DNA from: Lysobacterales bacterium
GTDB taxonomy: Bacteria; Pseudomonadota; Gammaproteobacteria; Xanthomonadales; Xanthomonadaceae
DNA: 64,000 bases
Direction: 5' to 3'
NCBI GenBank assembly: GCA_016718605.1
Contig: JADKCY010000003.1
Location: 1,314,627 to 1,378,626, forward strand
Part shown: positions 34,511 to 43,523 of the stretch, one piece after another
How positions within the stretch are numbered: position 1 is the first letter of the stretch
How the letters are laid out: the number at the start of each line of letters is the position of its first letter
Position numbers and translations under genes: made by a program
Notes under the pieces: generated by a model
The model's database searches: none
Seen by the model: the letters and a program-made list of their open reading frames with translations, nothing else
What the model was told of the DNA's origin: nothing

Positions 34511-34661
34511 TCCTTGGTATCGGCGTTTCGATTACCCTGCGAGAGCGCGGCCGCACGGAATCGGCCTCACCGCTGCCGCCGCTTCAGCGCTCATGTGACC
34601 TAGGGACTGCGTCGCCGCGCCCGCTCCGCCCAACGGAGGCCCAGCGCCTGCCAGTCGGGGC

Positions 34662-36152
34662 CTACTGCACATCCAGAACGATGTTGGCCCAGTTGGAAAA
34701 TGCACCATCCTGATCCGCGACGCGATAGCGCACCAGGTCCGGGCCACGATAGCCATTGGTGTAGTCCAGATCGACCGTCCAAGGGTCCAAGCTGTTCTGC
34801 ACCGCCGACGTGCCATGAAACAGGGATCGATCCAGCTCGAGCGTGGACCAATTGAGCCCGCCCTCGGCGTCTTGAACCGAGGCAAACAGATTGACCTGGG
34901 CAAAGTTGGACAGCGGCGGAATCGACTGCGACTTGTTGCTGGCCACCGGCGCCGTGTTGTTGGCTCCCTGCACCCAGATACCGCGCTTGGCAACATACAG
35001 ATCGCCCGACTGGCTGGTGAAGCGCGCGATGAATTCGAAGTAGCCGAGGGGCGGCTGGTAGGTGAACTCCGCGCCGGTGTGCAAGGGACTGCCATTGATG
35101 TCAGTCCACAGGATTTCGCCACTGACATCGCCGCGATCGACGTCAAAGGCAACCGCGCGGAAGGTGACTGGCTGACCAAGCGTCACGCTGCTGTTGTGCT
35201 CGGGGGTTTGGATCGCAATGCTTGAGGGCACGCTGGATTCGGGCACATAAAAGATCGTCACCACCTCGTCGACCACGGCCTTGAGCTGACTGCGCTCGGT
35301 GGTGTTCAGGCGCGACGCGGCAAGGCTGGAAATACTCTGGATATCCAACACACTGGTGGCGGTCAGGAACCGTGTGTAGACCAGTAGATTGAGATACTCA
35401 CCTGCCGCGCTCTGGTGCGTGCTGTCTGCGCGGAGCTTTACGTGAATGCTGGGATACAACTCGCGCACCCGATCCCACGCCCGCCCGACCTGCACCGGAA
35501 ACGCACGCGCACGCGCATCGGCAGCGCCCTCCACTGCCACCGCCGCACTGGGGTGTTGCGGTGAGCCCGGATCACCCAGATAGGGCCACATGCCCTCGAA
35601 CAGCACATCGGTGCCTGCCCCATGTGCCACGTTGTAGAGCAATTGCGTGGCGTTGAGATACGCCTGCGTGCTGGCAAATCCTTCGTAGTAGCCCTGCAGA
35701 TTGACGATGTCGAATGCGGCATTGCCCAGTGCCTCGATCGTTGCGGGATTGGCAGCATGCGTCGAAAATTCGGCGCCACCCTGAATCGCGGTGGCATACG
35801 TCAGCGTCACGCCGCGCTCGGCCAACATGGGCTTGAGCCGTTCCGGCAAGGGGCCGAGCGAATAGTTGTTGTAGTCCGGCGGCGTGTTGGTCAGCGAATT
35901 GCCTATCCACAACATGTGAATGCTGCTGCCCGGCTGCAAACCGGCGGTATCACAGGATTCCAGACTGTCGCGAAAAATCAGCCCCGGGTAAGGCGTCAGC
36001 CCGCAATCCGCCTCCACACTGCTGACCATCATCAGACTACCGACCACCATAGCAACCCGACGCGATGCCGCAAGCAGACGCGCCCACAGGCCTGTCGGTG
36101 CGGACCGTCGGGGATCGAAATCGGGCAATGGTGAGGCGTGCAAGCGAGTCAT
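34662..36152 (-). CDS. Exported SGNH/GDSL-like hydrolase, 496 aa
   Basis: The start is uncertain: ATG 36152 gives a long basic n-region and a hydrophobic stretch (VAMVVGSLMMVSSVEA) as signal peptide; ATG 36203 is an alternative. After CGLTPYPGLIFRDSLESCD comes an SGNH-type domain. Block I is IHMLWIGNSLT with the nucleophile Ser (GNS), and the catalytic Asp/His are in DSTHQSAAGEYLNLL. An Ig-like or cadherin-like C-terminal region follows (VTFRAVAFDVDRGDVSG, NWSTLELDRSLF, LVRYRVADQDGAFS). The family hydrolyses esters on carbohydrates or lipids. IFRDSLE resembles the DGFE element but sits near the N-terminus. Confidence 0.75.
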   Translation of the reverse strand: MTRLHASPLPDFDPRRSAPTGLWARLLAASRRVAMVVGSLMMVSSVEADCGLTPYPGLIFRDSLESCDTAGLQPGSSIHMLWIGNSLTNTPPDYNNYSLGPLPERLKPMLAERGVTLTYATAIQGGAEFSTHAANPATIEALGNAAFDIVNLQGYYEGFASTQAYLNATQLLYNVAHGAGTDVLFEGMWPYLGDPGSPQHPSAAVAVEGAADARARAFPVQVGRAWDRVRELYPSIHVKLRADSTHQSAAGEYLNLLVYTRFLTATSVLDIQSISSLAASRLNTTERSQLKAVVDEVVTIFYVPESSVPSSIAIQTPEHNSSVTLGQPVTFRAVAFDVDRGDVSGEILWTDINGSPLHTGAEFTYQPPLGYFEFIARFTSQSGDLYVAKRGIWVQGANNTAPVASNKSQSIPPLSNFAQVNLFASVQDAEGGLNWSTLELDRSLFHGTSAVQNSLDPWTVDLDYTNGYRGPDLVRYRVADQDGAFSNWANIVLDVQ

Positions 36153-36392
36153 ACGCAAAGCCTGTGCAAAATCGGCGCCGGAACACGGTAGCGTTCTCAA
36201 CATGTTCCGCGCTGCAGGCGGCCGAAAACCGTGAACAAGGGGTGCAAATTTTTGTTTTTCTAGGGGTTTTTGTCCAGCGCCAGCCGATGGCAAGGCATTT
36301 TTGCCGACAAATGCGATGGCCAGCACACGCGTTTCCTGCCCAAGCGCACAATCCGTTGTCACAATGCGCCACTTCTTGTTGTGGAACGGTTT

Positions 36393-36947
36393 ATGTCTGT
36401 CAACGATGCCACCATCGAAACCACCGTCCTGCGCTGGCTGGAGCGCGCGGTGATCGGATTGAACCTGTGCCCCTTTGCGCGCGCGCCGCATGTCGCGGGT
36501 CGTATCCGCATCGCCATCAGCCGGGCGACCGACGTGGATGGTCTGCTCGGCGATCTCAGTCACGAACTGATGCGCCTGAAGGCCACCCCGGAAGACGTTG
36601 TGGAAACCACCTTGCTAGTGCATCCCGAGGTCCTGCAGGACTTTCTGGATTTCAACGACTTTCTTGACGTGGCGGATGCGACGCTGGAAGCACTGGATCT
36701 GGATGGTGAACTGCAGGTCGCGAGCTTTCATCCGGACTATCAGTTTGCCGACAGCGGTCCGGATGACATCGAGAACTTCAGCAATCGGGCGCCCTACCCG
36801 ATTCTGCATCTGCTGCGCGAAAGCAGCATCGAGCGCGTGGTGGATGCCATCGAAGACCCGGACTTGATCTATCAGCGCAATATGGAAACCCTGCGCAAGT
36901 TGGGCCGCGCGGGTTGGGATGCACTGTGGACGGAGGTGACACCGTGA
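36393..36947 (+). CDS. DUF1415 family protein, 184 aa
   Basis: The sequence matches the conserved DUF1415 family: VLRWLERAVIGLNLCPFARAP near the N-terminus, FHPDYQFADSGPDDIENFSN in the middle and RNMETLRKLGRAGWDALW at the end. I chose ATG 36393 rather than an upstream in-frame codon because the family starts here. The last four bases (GTGA) overlap the start of rluF, so the two are coupled. Function unknown. Confidence 0.9.
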   Translation: MSVNDATIETTVLRWLERAVIGLNLCPFARAPHVAGRIRIAISRATDVDGLLGDLSHELMRLKATPEDVVETTLLVHPEVLQDFLDFNDFLDVADATLEALDLDGELQVASFHPDYQFADSGPDDIENFSNRAPYPILHLLRESSIERVVDAIEDPDLIYQRNMETLRKLGRAGWDALWTEVTP

Positions 36948-37693
36948 GCGAGTCGCATGACCTCGACAATGCCTTGCGCCTCAACAAGCGCATCAGCGAT
37001 ACCGGATTGTGTTCGCGCCGCGAGGCCGACGCACTGATCGTCGCCGGCCGGGTCAGCGTCAACGGTGTGATCGCACAGCTCGGTGACACGCTGAGCGCGG
37101 ACGCGCTGGTGGAAGTGGATGGCGAGCCGCTGCGTGAACGCCCTCGCGCCAACAAGCCCAACGCGCGCCAGCACATCTACATCGCGCTCAACAAGCCGGT
37201 TGGCATCACTTGCACGACGGACACCTCGATCAAGGGCAACATCGTCGATTTCGTTGGTCACGAGCAACGCATTTTTCCGATTGGTCGACTCGACAAGGAC
37301 AGCGAGGGGCTGATCCTGCTGACCAGCAATGGCGACATCGTCAACGAGATCCTGCGCGCTGAAAACCGCCATGAAAAAGAGTATCTGGTGGGGGTCAATC
37401 ATGCGGTGACGCCCGAGTTTCTGACCGGTATGGCACGTGGCGTACGGATTCATGGTCAAGTCACACTGCCTTGCCGAACACGCAAGATCGCCAAATTCGG
37501 TTTTTCGATCACCCTGACGCAAGGCCTCAACCGGCAGATTCGTTTGATGGCCGCTGCCTTCGACTATCGTGTCAATCAACTGCGTCGCGTACGCATCGAC
37601 AACATCAAGCTCGGCGCCTTGAAACCCGGCCAGTGGCGCAACCTCAGCGATGTGGAGCTGCGCGGCTTGCTGCCAGGGCGAACGAAATTCTGA
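36944..37693 (+). CDS. rluF: 23S rRNA pseudouridine(2604) synthase RluF
   Basis: GTG 36944 overlaps the DUF1415 stop and has GGAGG 7 bases before it, which fixes the start. An S4 RNA-binding domain (RLNKRISDTGLCSRREADALI) is followed by the RsuA/RluB/E/F-type synthase with catalytic Asp in GRLDKDSEGLILLTSNGD, then RAENRHEKEYLV and TLTQGLNRQIRLM. The HEKEYLV and NIVDF elements match RluF better than RluB or RluE. It modifies U2604 of 23S rRNA. Length 249 aa is slightly shorter than E. coli RluF. Confidence 0.88.
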   Translation: MSESHDLDNALRLNKRISDTGLCSRREADALIVAGRVSVNGVIAQLGDTLSADALVEVDGEPLRERPRANKPNARQHIYIALNKPVGITCTTDTSIKGNIVDFVGHEQRIFPIGRLDKDSEGLILLTSNGDIVNEILRAENRHEKEYLVGVNHAVTPEFLTGMARGVRIHGQVTLPCRTRKIAKFGFSITLTQGLNRQIRLMAAAFDYRVNQLRRVRIDNIKLGALKPGQWRNLSDVELRGLLPGRTKF

Positions 37694-37714
37694 GCACTTG
37701 ACCAAGGCCACGCA

Positions 37715-39610
37715 GTGAACACCGACGCCCCCCAGACTTCGCAATTCGACCTGTTGCGGCAACGGCGTTTTCTGCCGTTTTTCCTGACTCAGGCACTCGG
37801 CGCGTTCAACGACAATCTGTTCCGCAATGCCCTATTGGTGATGCTCACCTACCGCATCGCGGGCATCGATGCCGCACAGGCCGGCGTGTATGCCAACGTC
37901 GCGGCGGCACTGTTCATCCTGCCGTTTTTCCTGTTTTCGGCAATGGCTGGGCAGTGGGCCGAAAAGTATGAAAAGGCGCGCTTGATCCGCTGGATCAAAC
38001 TGGCCGAGATTCCGATCATGGTGCTTGGCGTGCTCGGCTTTTATCTGCAGTCCGTGCCCTTTCTGCTCGGCGTACTGTTTCTGATGGGCACCCAATCGGC
38101 AGTCTTCGGGCCGCTCAAGTACGCCCTGATGCCGCAACACCTCAAGTCTTGGGAGTTGGTCGGCGGCAATGCCTGGGTCGAAACCGGCACCTTTCTGGCC
38201 ATCTTGCTTGGCACCTTGGCAGGAGGCGTCTTGGTTGGCCTCCCGAATGGCGACCTGTGGGTGGCCATCAGCATCGTCGGGCTGGCTGTCCTCGGCTACC
38301 TCAGTGCGCGCCAGATTCCGCTCGCGCCGCCCACCGCGCCAGATCTGATCCTCAATCCAAACCCCTTCAGCGAGATCGCGAACACCTTGCGCAGTCTGAA
38401 GGGCCGCACGGCGGTGCTCAATTCGGTCCTTGGGGTCAGCTGGTTTTGGTTCTTCGGGGCAATGGTCCTGGCGCAATTACCGGTGTATGCCCGCGACTAT
38501 CTCGGTGGCGGCGAACAAGTCGCGCCACTGGTGTTGGCGGTGTTTTCGTTCGGAATCGGAATTGGCTCGTTGCTGTGTGAACGCCTGTCCGGGCACAAGA
38601 TCGAGATCGGTCTGGTGCCGCTGGGCGCCATTGGCCTGACCGTTTTCGGTGTTGATCTGTACTTCGCCCGACCGGACGCGGTGGACGTCCATGGGCTGGC
38701 AGTGATGGCCTTCATCGCCAGCGACGGTGCGTGGCGCATCCTGCTTGATCTGGCAATGATCGGTGTGTTTGGTGGCTTCTACATTGTTCCCTTGTTTGCA
38801 CTAATCCAATCGCGCTCACCACGGGAAGATGTCTCACGCGTGATCGCCGCCAACAATCTGCTCAACGCCTTGTTCATGGTCGTCGCCTCGGGATTGGCAC
38901 TGGCCTTGTTTGCGCTTGGCCTCAATGTGCCCGAAGTCTTGCTGGTGACGGCCATCCTCAATGCTCTGGTGGCTGCGCATATCTTCCGGCTAGTACCCGA
39001 ATTCCTGATGCGTTTCATCAGCTGGGTGATCATCAGTGTGTTGTATCGACTACGTGTCGCTGGGGTCGAGCGGGTTCCCGAAGAGGGCGCAGCACTGATC
39101 GTCTGCAACCACGTCAGCTTCATGGACGCCCTGCTGGTGATGGGCTCGGTACGACGTCCGATTCGCTTTGTCATGTACTACAAGATCTTCAAGATTCCAC
39201 TGCTCAATTTCATCTTCCGGCACGCCAAGGCGATTCCGATTGCGGGTGCCAAGGAAGACCCCGAACTGATGGCGCGTGCTTTCGAGCAGATCGATGCCGC
39301 ACTGGCGGCGGGTGAGCTGGTCGGTATCTTTCCCGAAGGCCAGATCACGCGCGATGGCGAGTTCAATACCTTCCGCACCGGGGTGGAGAAAATTCTGGCG
39401 CGTCGTCCCGTGCCAGTGGTGCCAATGGCGCTGCGTGGCATGTGGGGCAGTCTGTTCAGCCGCCGCGACTCGGCGTTACACCGGATGCGTCTGCCCAGAC
39501 GGTTTCGCGCGCACATCGAATTGGCGATTGGCACGCCGGTTGCGCCCCCGCAGGCTAGCGCCGCAGCACTTGAGATCGCCGTCCGCGAGTTGCGCGGCGA
39601 CCGGGCCTGA
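37715..39610 (+). CDS. LplT-like MFS transporter fused to PlsC-type acyltransferase
   Basis: It starts with GTG 37715 (AAGG 7 bases upstream). Residues 1 to about 420 are an MFS lysophospholipid-transporter-like domain (FLTQALGAFNDNLFRNALLV, many helices). Residues about 440-631 are a PlsC/LPLAT domain with NHVSFMD (HX4D), FPEGQITRDGEF and later VPMALRGMWGSLF. In many bacteria the fusion carries a third, AMP-binding acyl-ACP synthetase domain (Aas); here the protein stops after PlsC. The likely role is flipping and re-acylating lysophospholipids at the inner membrane. Confidence 0.9.
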   Translation: MNTDAPQTSQFDLLRQRRFLPFFLTQALGAFNDNLFRNALLVMLTYRIAGIDAAQAGVYANVAAALFILPFFLFSAMAGQWAEKYEKARLIRWIKLAEIPIMVLGVLGFYLQSVPFLLGVLFLMGTQSAVFGPLKYALMPQHLKSWELVGGNAWVETGTFLAILLGTLAGGVLVGLPNGDLWVAISIVGLAVLGYLSARQIPLAPPTAPDLILNPNPFSEIANTLRSLKGRTAVLNSVLGVSWFWFFGAMVLAQLPVYARDYLGGGEQVAPLVLAVFSFGIGIGSLLCERLSGHKIEIGLVPLGAIGLTVFGVDLYFARPDAVDVHGLAVMAFIASDGAWRILLDLAMIGVFGGFYIVPLFALIQSRSPREDVSRVIAANNLLNALFMVVASGLALALFALGLNVPEVLLVTAILNALVAAHIFRLVPEFLMRFISWVIISVLYRLRVAGVERVPEEGAALIVCNHVSFMDALLVMGSVRRPIRFVMYYKIFKIPLLNFIFRHAKAIPIAGAKEDPELMARAFEQIDAALAAGELVGIFPEGQITRDGEFNTFRTGVEKILARRPVPVVPMALRGMWGSLFSRRDSALHRMRLPRRFRAHIELAIGTPVAPPQASAAALEIAVRELRGDRA

Positions 39611-39613
39611 GCC

Positions 39614-40495
39614 TCAGTTCACAAACCCGGCCAGCACGAACAAGGCCAGCACGCAGAGCCATGCCAGCAAGACGCGCCAGACCAAACTCATGGCATCACG
39701 CAGCTCACGTAGCGCCGGCGCAATGTCCTGCAATTCACCCTCTTCGGCCGCTTCGACCAAATCTGCGCGCACACTGGCACGTGCGGCCGCATCCAGATAG
39801 CCAAGATCCAGCACCCACCAACCTTCACCGCGGGCGGCATGCCAATCGCGCCACGCGCTGACCACCGCATCGAAATGCGCCACCAGCGCCAAGGCCAACA
39901 CCATCAACTGCGCGGCCGGCCAATCAAGTGCCGCACGCCATTGGCTCAGCAGGTTCTGCTGCAGTTCGCCTAACCCTTGACGATGCTGGTGATAGATCAC
40001 GATCAAACGGTAGGTCAAGGCGCCAAACGGTCCCAGCAACAGAAACCAGAACAGCACACCGAACCAGCGGCTGAGCGCCTGACGGAACACGGCGTGGACC
40101 AAGCTGGTGCCTTCGCAACGCAAGTCGTCATCGGCACAGAGCTGCTTCATCGCCAGTGCGCGAGTCTCCTCATCGGCGGCGCTGGCCACGGCCTCGACAT
40201 CCAGATCGAGATCCCTGGGTCCCCAGCAGAAGAACAGCACACCGAGCGCGAGCAGAAATGCCGGCAAACCGAACAACCATTCACTGGCAAACCACTGCAG
40301 CACCGCAATGGCACCCAGGGGCAAGACCAAGGGCAGCAAAAAACTCCACCGCGATGCCGCTTCGCGTGCGCCGAGACTGGCACCGCGATCACCTAACCAC
40401 TGTCCCACGGCGGCGTGCTGCCGCAAACCCTGCGCGGCAGGTGCCAAGTGGTCGAGCAGCAGGGAAAAGACGACGGCAAACAGAGCGGCGGACAT
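39614..40495 (-). CDS. ampE: AmpE-family regulatory membrane protein
   Basis: The 293-aa protein has four to five hydrophobic segments (LFAVVFSLLLDHLAP at the N-terminus, FLLPLVLPLGAIAVLQW, WFGVLFWFLLLGPFGALTYRL, VLLAWLCVLALFVLAGF at the C-terminus) and the AmpE element FGVLFWFLLLGPFGALTYR, with A-x-W-x-E/H-like residues in the cytoplasmic loops. AmpE is a membrane protein classically paired with AmpD in beta-lactamase/peptidoglycan-recycling signalling. No ampD lies next to it here. It converges on the acyltransferase fusion with a 3-base gap. Confidence 0.82.
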   Translation of the reverse strand: MSAALFAVVFSLLLDHLAPAAQGLRQHAAVGQWLGDRGASLGAREAASRWSFLLPLVLPLGAIAVLQWFASEWLFGLPAFLLALGVLFFCWGPRDLDLDVEAVASAADEETRALAMKQLCADDDLRCEGTSLVHAVFRQALSRWFGVLFWFLLLGPFGALTYRLIVIYHQHRQGLGELQQNLLSQWRAALDWPAAQLMVLALALVAHFDAVVSAWRDWHAARGEGWWVLDLGYLDAAARASVRADLVEAAEEGELQDIAPALRELRDAMSLVWRVLLAWLCVLALFVLAGFVN

Positions 40496-40536
40496 ACGCG
40501 CGAACCAGTCAGCAGGAAGTGCTCAGGGTGGTGGAA

Positions 40537-41460
40537 TCAGTCGCTGCGTGCAAGTGCAGCCGCCGTCGTGGCCTCGCCACACTGTCGCACCAGCCATTCG
40601 CGGATCAATCGATGCGAAATGGAGATCGGTGCAGGCAGACTGAGTTGGCCGGTCTGCAACTGTGTCAGCACGTGCGTCGCAGTGACCCAACGTGCGTCCT
40701 CCAACTCGCTGCCCACGCAGAGGCGACGGTCTGCCGCAAATGCGCGAAATCCGAGCATCAGTGAGGCTGGAAACGGCCACGGCTGGGTCGAGTGATAGTC
40801 GCAGGCAATCACATCCACACCGGCTTCCTCGCGAACTTCACGACGCAACGCATCCTCCAGTGATTCACCGACCTCAACGAACCCTGCCAAGGTGGAGTAT
40901 CGCCCCTTCGGCCAACTCGCTTGCCGCCCCAGCAAGCAGTGGTCCTCGTGTTCCACCAACGTGATGATGGCCGAATCGATCTTCGGGTACTGCACCAAGC
41001 CACAGCTGGCCTGTGTGCAGCGTGCTGAGTGGCCTGCCTGTTGACGCTCGGTTGGATGACCGCAGGCACCGCAATAGCGCACGCGGGTCTGCCAAAGCAG
41101 CAACGCCTTCGCATACGCCGCCAAGCCACTGTCAAAGTCGGTCAAGCGCAGTGCCGCGGTGCGTAAATCGATCCATTCGGTGTCTGCGGGCAGGTGCGAC
41201 GCGCAATCGGCTGGCAACGCAAACCACACCGACTGTTGCCCGTCGACCCCGAGAAAACTCGCCTCTTGCGGCAGACTCTTGCAAAGACTCTGCGCAGGGA
41301 TGCGCAGCACGCGATCCGCGTCGACCGCCACCTGACCCTCGAAGCTGACGCAAATGACCTGAGCGCCTGGCCACGCTGAGCGCAACCAATCCCCGTCCTC
41401 ACGACGTTCGCTGCAGCGATCCAGCGCAAGGCTGGCAAAGCGATTGGGCACGACGCTCAC
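40537..41460 (-). CDS. nudC: NAD+ diphosphatase NudC
   Basis: A four-cysteine zinc ribbon (YCGACGHPT and CTQASCG) precedes a Nudix box, GFVEVGESLEDALRREVREE followed by AGV. The NudC-specific QPWPFPASLM motif is present. NudC hydrolyses NAD(H) and removes NAD caps from RNA 5' ends. The 307-aa length is a little longer than E. coli NudC (257 aa), from the divergent N-terminal domain. It ends 3 bases from erpA and is probably co-transcribed with it. Confidence 0.92.
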   Translation of the reverse strand: MSVVPNRFASLALDRCSERREDGDWLRSAWPGAQVICVSFEGQVAVDADRVLRIPAQSLCKSLPQEASFLGVDGQQSVWFALPADCASHLPADTEWIDLRTAALRLTDFDSGLAAYAKALLLWQTRVRYCGACGHPTERQQAGHSARCTQASCGLVQYPKIDSAIITLVEHEDHCLLGRQASWPKGRYSTLAGFVEVGESLEDALRREVREEAGVDVIACDYHSTQPWPFPASLMLGFRAFAADRRLCVGSELEDARWVTATHVLTQLQTGQLSLPAPISISHRLIREWLVRQCGEATTAAALARSD

Positions 41461-41463
41461 CGG

Positions 41464-41823
41464 TCAAACCGCGAACGAGGAGCCGCAACCGCAGGTAGTC
41501 TTGGCATTCGGATTGCGAATCACAAATTGCGCACCGGTCAGGCTTTCGGTGTAATCCACCTCGGCACCGAGCAGGTACTGCAGGCTGAGCGGATCGACCA
41601 GCAAGGTGACGCCGTCGCGTTGGATGCTGAGATCATCCTCGCCCTGCACTTCATCAAACTCGAAACCGTACTGGAATCCCGAGCACCCACCGCCGCTGAT
41701 GTACACGCGCAGCTTCAGATCGGGATTGCCCTCTTCATCGATGAGCGAGCGCACTTTGTGCGCCGCACTTTCGGTAAAGATCAGTGGCTGGTCGAGTTGT
41801 TGGTAGCTGGGAGCGGTATCCAT
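41464..41823 (-). CDS. erpA: Iron-sulfur cluster insertion protein ErpA
   Basis: This is an A-type Fe-S carrier, 119 aa, with the three conserved cysteines in GGGCSGFQYGF and the C-terminal CGCGSSF. The stretch ESLTGAQFVIRNPNA is typical of ErpA rather than IscA. It delivers Fe-S clusters to apo-proteins such as those of isoprenoid synthesis. The order bactofilin-erpA-nudC on the minus strand suggests an operon. Confidence 0.93.
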   Translation of the reverse strand: MDTAPSYQQLDQPLIFTESAAHKVRSLIDEEGNPDLKLRVYISGGGCSGFQYGFEFDEVQGEDDLSIQRDGVTLLVDPLSLQYLLGAEVDYTESLTGAQFVIRNPNAKTTCGCGSSFAV

Positions 41824-41848
41824 GACGAGCCTGTAGGTGGAGTTGCGT

Positions 41849-42268
41849 TCAGTCCGCGCTGTCCTTGGGACCAGTCAATTGCTTCATCGGGGCGTCGCTA
41901 TGGATCAAGCGTCCGGTCAACATCGCCCCGGCCTGCATTTCGACGACTTTGTAGTAGACGTTGCCACTCACTCTGGCCGCAGCGGCCATGTGCACCTTTT
42001 GACTTGCGTACACATCGCCGCGCAACTGACCATTGATAACCACATGGGGTGCGCGCACTTCACCTTCAATGAGTCCGCGTTCAGACAGCGTGATGACCGC
42101 GTCACTATCGGCGTCGTCAGCGATCACTGCACCGTGAATCGTGCCCTCGACATACAGGCCACCGCTGAAGTGCAGGTCCCCACGAACGACGACACGTGGC
42201 CCGATGAGGGTCTCGACATTGTTGTTCTGCGCGCGATTGCTCTTGGACTTGTCGTTACTGCCGAACAT
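41849..42268 (-). CDS. Bactofilin-family polymer-forming protein
   Basis: Short polar N-terminus, then the repetitive beta-helix core of bactofilins: ETLIGPRVVVRGDLHFSGGL, YVEGTIHGAV, GLIEGEVRAPHVVINGQLRG, VYASQKVHMAAAARVSGNVY. Bactofilins polymerise into filaments that scaffold cell shape or polar proteins. It sits 11 bases after the DUF6776-like coiled-coil protein, a pairing I have seen in related genomes. Confidence 0.92.
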   Translation of the reverse strand: MFGSNDKSKSNRAQNNNVETLIGPRVVVRGDLHFSGGLYVEGTIHGAVIADDADSDAVITLSERGLIEGEVRAPHVVINGQLRGDVYASQKVHMAAAARVSGNVYYKVVEMQAGAMLTGRLIHSDAPMKQLTGPKDSAD

Positions 42269-42279
42269 GAAACCTCCGC

Positions 42280-43029
42280 TCAGGGTTGCGTGGGTGCGCT
42301 GACGGCACCGGGAGATTCCGGACCCGCCACCGCATCTTCCCAGTTGATCGATCGTTCCAGCTTGCCAGCTTCGCCCTCGGTGCGCACCAGAACACGTAGT
42401 GGCGTGAAGTCTGCCGGCAAGGTGAAGCTGCCCTCGATCTGCTGGAAATACTTGAATTCAAACGGGGCTGGCGGCGCCTGCGGTGTGTCCAACAGCGCGT
42501 CCCAGTCCAATGTGGTGAGCTTGCCGCCGGACATCCCCTCAATGCTCAGGCGCATCATGCCGCGACTGAGTTGAGTCTTCTTCAAATTTTGCGTCAGGGT
42601 CAGCTGATAGCGGTAGGCAGCCTGACCTGCACTGCTGACGCTCAGGCTGTGCACCGCAAGCCCTTGGCGCTGCGCACTGCCACCGACCAAGCGCTCATAG
42701 AAACTGACATCCGCTTCCAAGGCCGCAATGCGCTCATCGCGCGACTCAATATCCTGTTGCAATTGCTGGTTGGCCGCGTGGCTGACGTCATCCGATCGTT
42801 TTAGCAAGGTATTTCGTTGACGTGCGTTCGACAGCTCCTCGTTCAAGCTGACGATCTGCGCTTCCAACTCGGCCACGCCGGGCCCGCCCAGCGCATCGGG
42901 CCACAACCAGCCCGCACCGAGGGCATAACTCAACACCAAGGCAGCCGCCGCCAACAGCCACCGCAAGAACTGGCGGCGCACACTGTCGGGGCGTCGGCGG
43001 ACGATTTCGAAGGCGGTCGACACTGGCAT
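42280..43029 (-). CDS. DUF6776-like membrane coiled-coil protein
   Basis: ATG 43029 (MPVSTAFEIV) is preferred over 43041. One transmembrane helix (LRWLLAAAALVLSYALGAGW) is followed by a predicted coiled coil (residues about 50-115: AELEAQIVSLNEELSNARQR and ESRDERIAALEADVSFYERL) and a soluble beta domain (YRYQLTLTQNLKKTQLSRG). The pattern 'sFYerLv' to 'Y.LtLtQ' matches the family. It precedes bactofilin; a role at the envelope with that scaffold is an inference. Confidence 0.75.
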   Translation of the reverse strand: MPVSTAFEIVRRRPDSVRRQFLRWLLAAAALVLSYALGAGWLWPDALGGPGVAELEAQIVSLNEELSNARQRNTLLKRSDDVSHAANQQLQQDIESRDERIAALEADVSFYERLVGGSAQRQGLAVHSLSVSSAGQAAYRYQLTLTQNLKKTQLSRGMMRLSIEGMSGGKLTTLDWDALLDTPQAPPAPFEFKYFQQIEGSFTLPADFTPLRVLVRTEGEAGKLERSINWEDAVAGPESPGAVSAPTQP

Positions 43030-43523
43030 GCAGTTGCGCAACGGATGGGGAGAGTCATTAGGCCGAGCGCGAACCCATGCGTCAAGCGGCGAGGAGCGTC
43101 ATCCGGTACCGCCTTTGCATGGCACGCTCCATGGCGCGTTTGCGTTGCGGATAGGGCGGCGCGGGGCGACCGTGCACTGGGTGTTGAAAGACAGTCGTCA
43201 TTTGTGTGCGGCAAGGATGGCGTGCCTGCGAATCTATCGCGCAAGCGCTTGATTCGGTGAGAGAGAGTCCGGTCGTGGGGCGGCCGCGCGGCCCTGCGAT
43301 AGCGCACGCTCACGTTCGCACCAGCCTGCCAGCGTGCAGCGACCTTGGCGTGTGCCAGCACGCCAGTCGAACGCTCAGGGGGCGCTGCAGGGAACAATTT
43401 GACAGCACTTTGCAGGATCGAATCCGAGCGGCATTGGCGGGAAACAAACTTCGTATCGCGCGTGTATTTCTACTGGTTGTCGCAATGGGTATAGTGCAAT
43501 TGAATATTCACAACGGTGGCGCA
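43030..43523. other. Divergent promoter region, 494 bases
   Basis: This region separates the minus-strand DUF6776/bactofilin/erpA/nudC group from the plus-strand receiver-GGDEF-EAL gene. A TTGACA hexamer lies near 43397, with no clear -10 at the right distance. The downstream frame is open throughout the plus-strand side, but its sequence is not protein-like before 43485. Confidence 0.35.
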
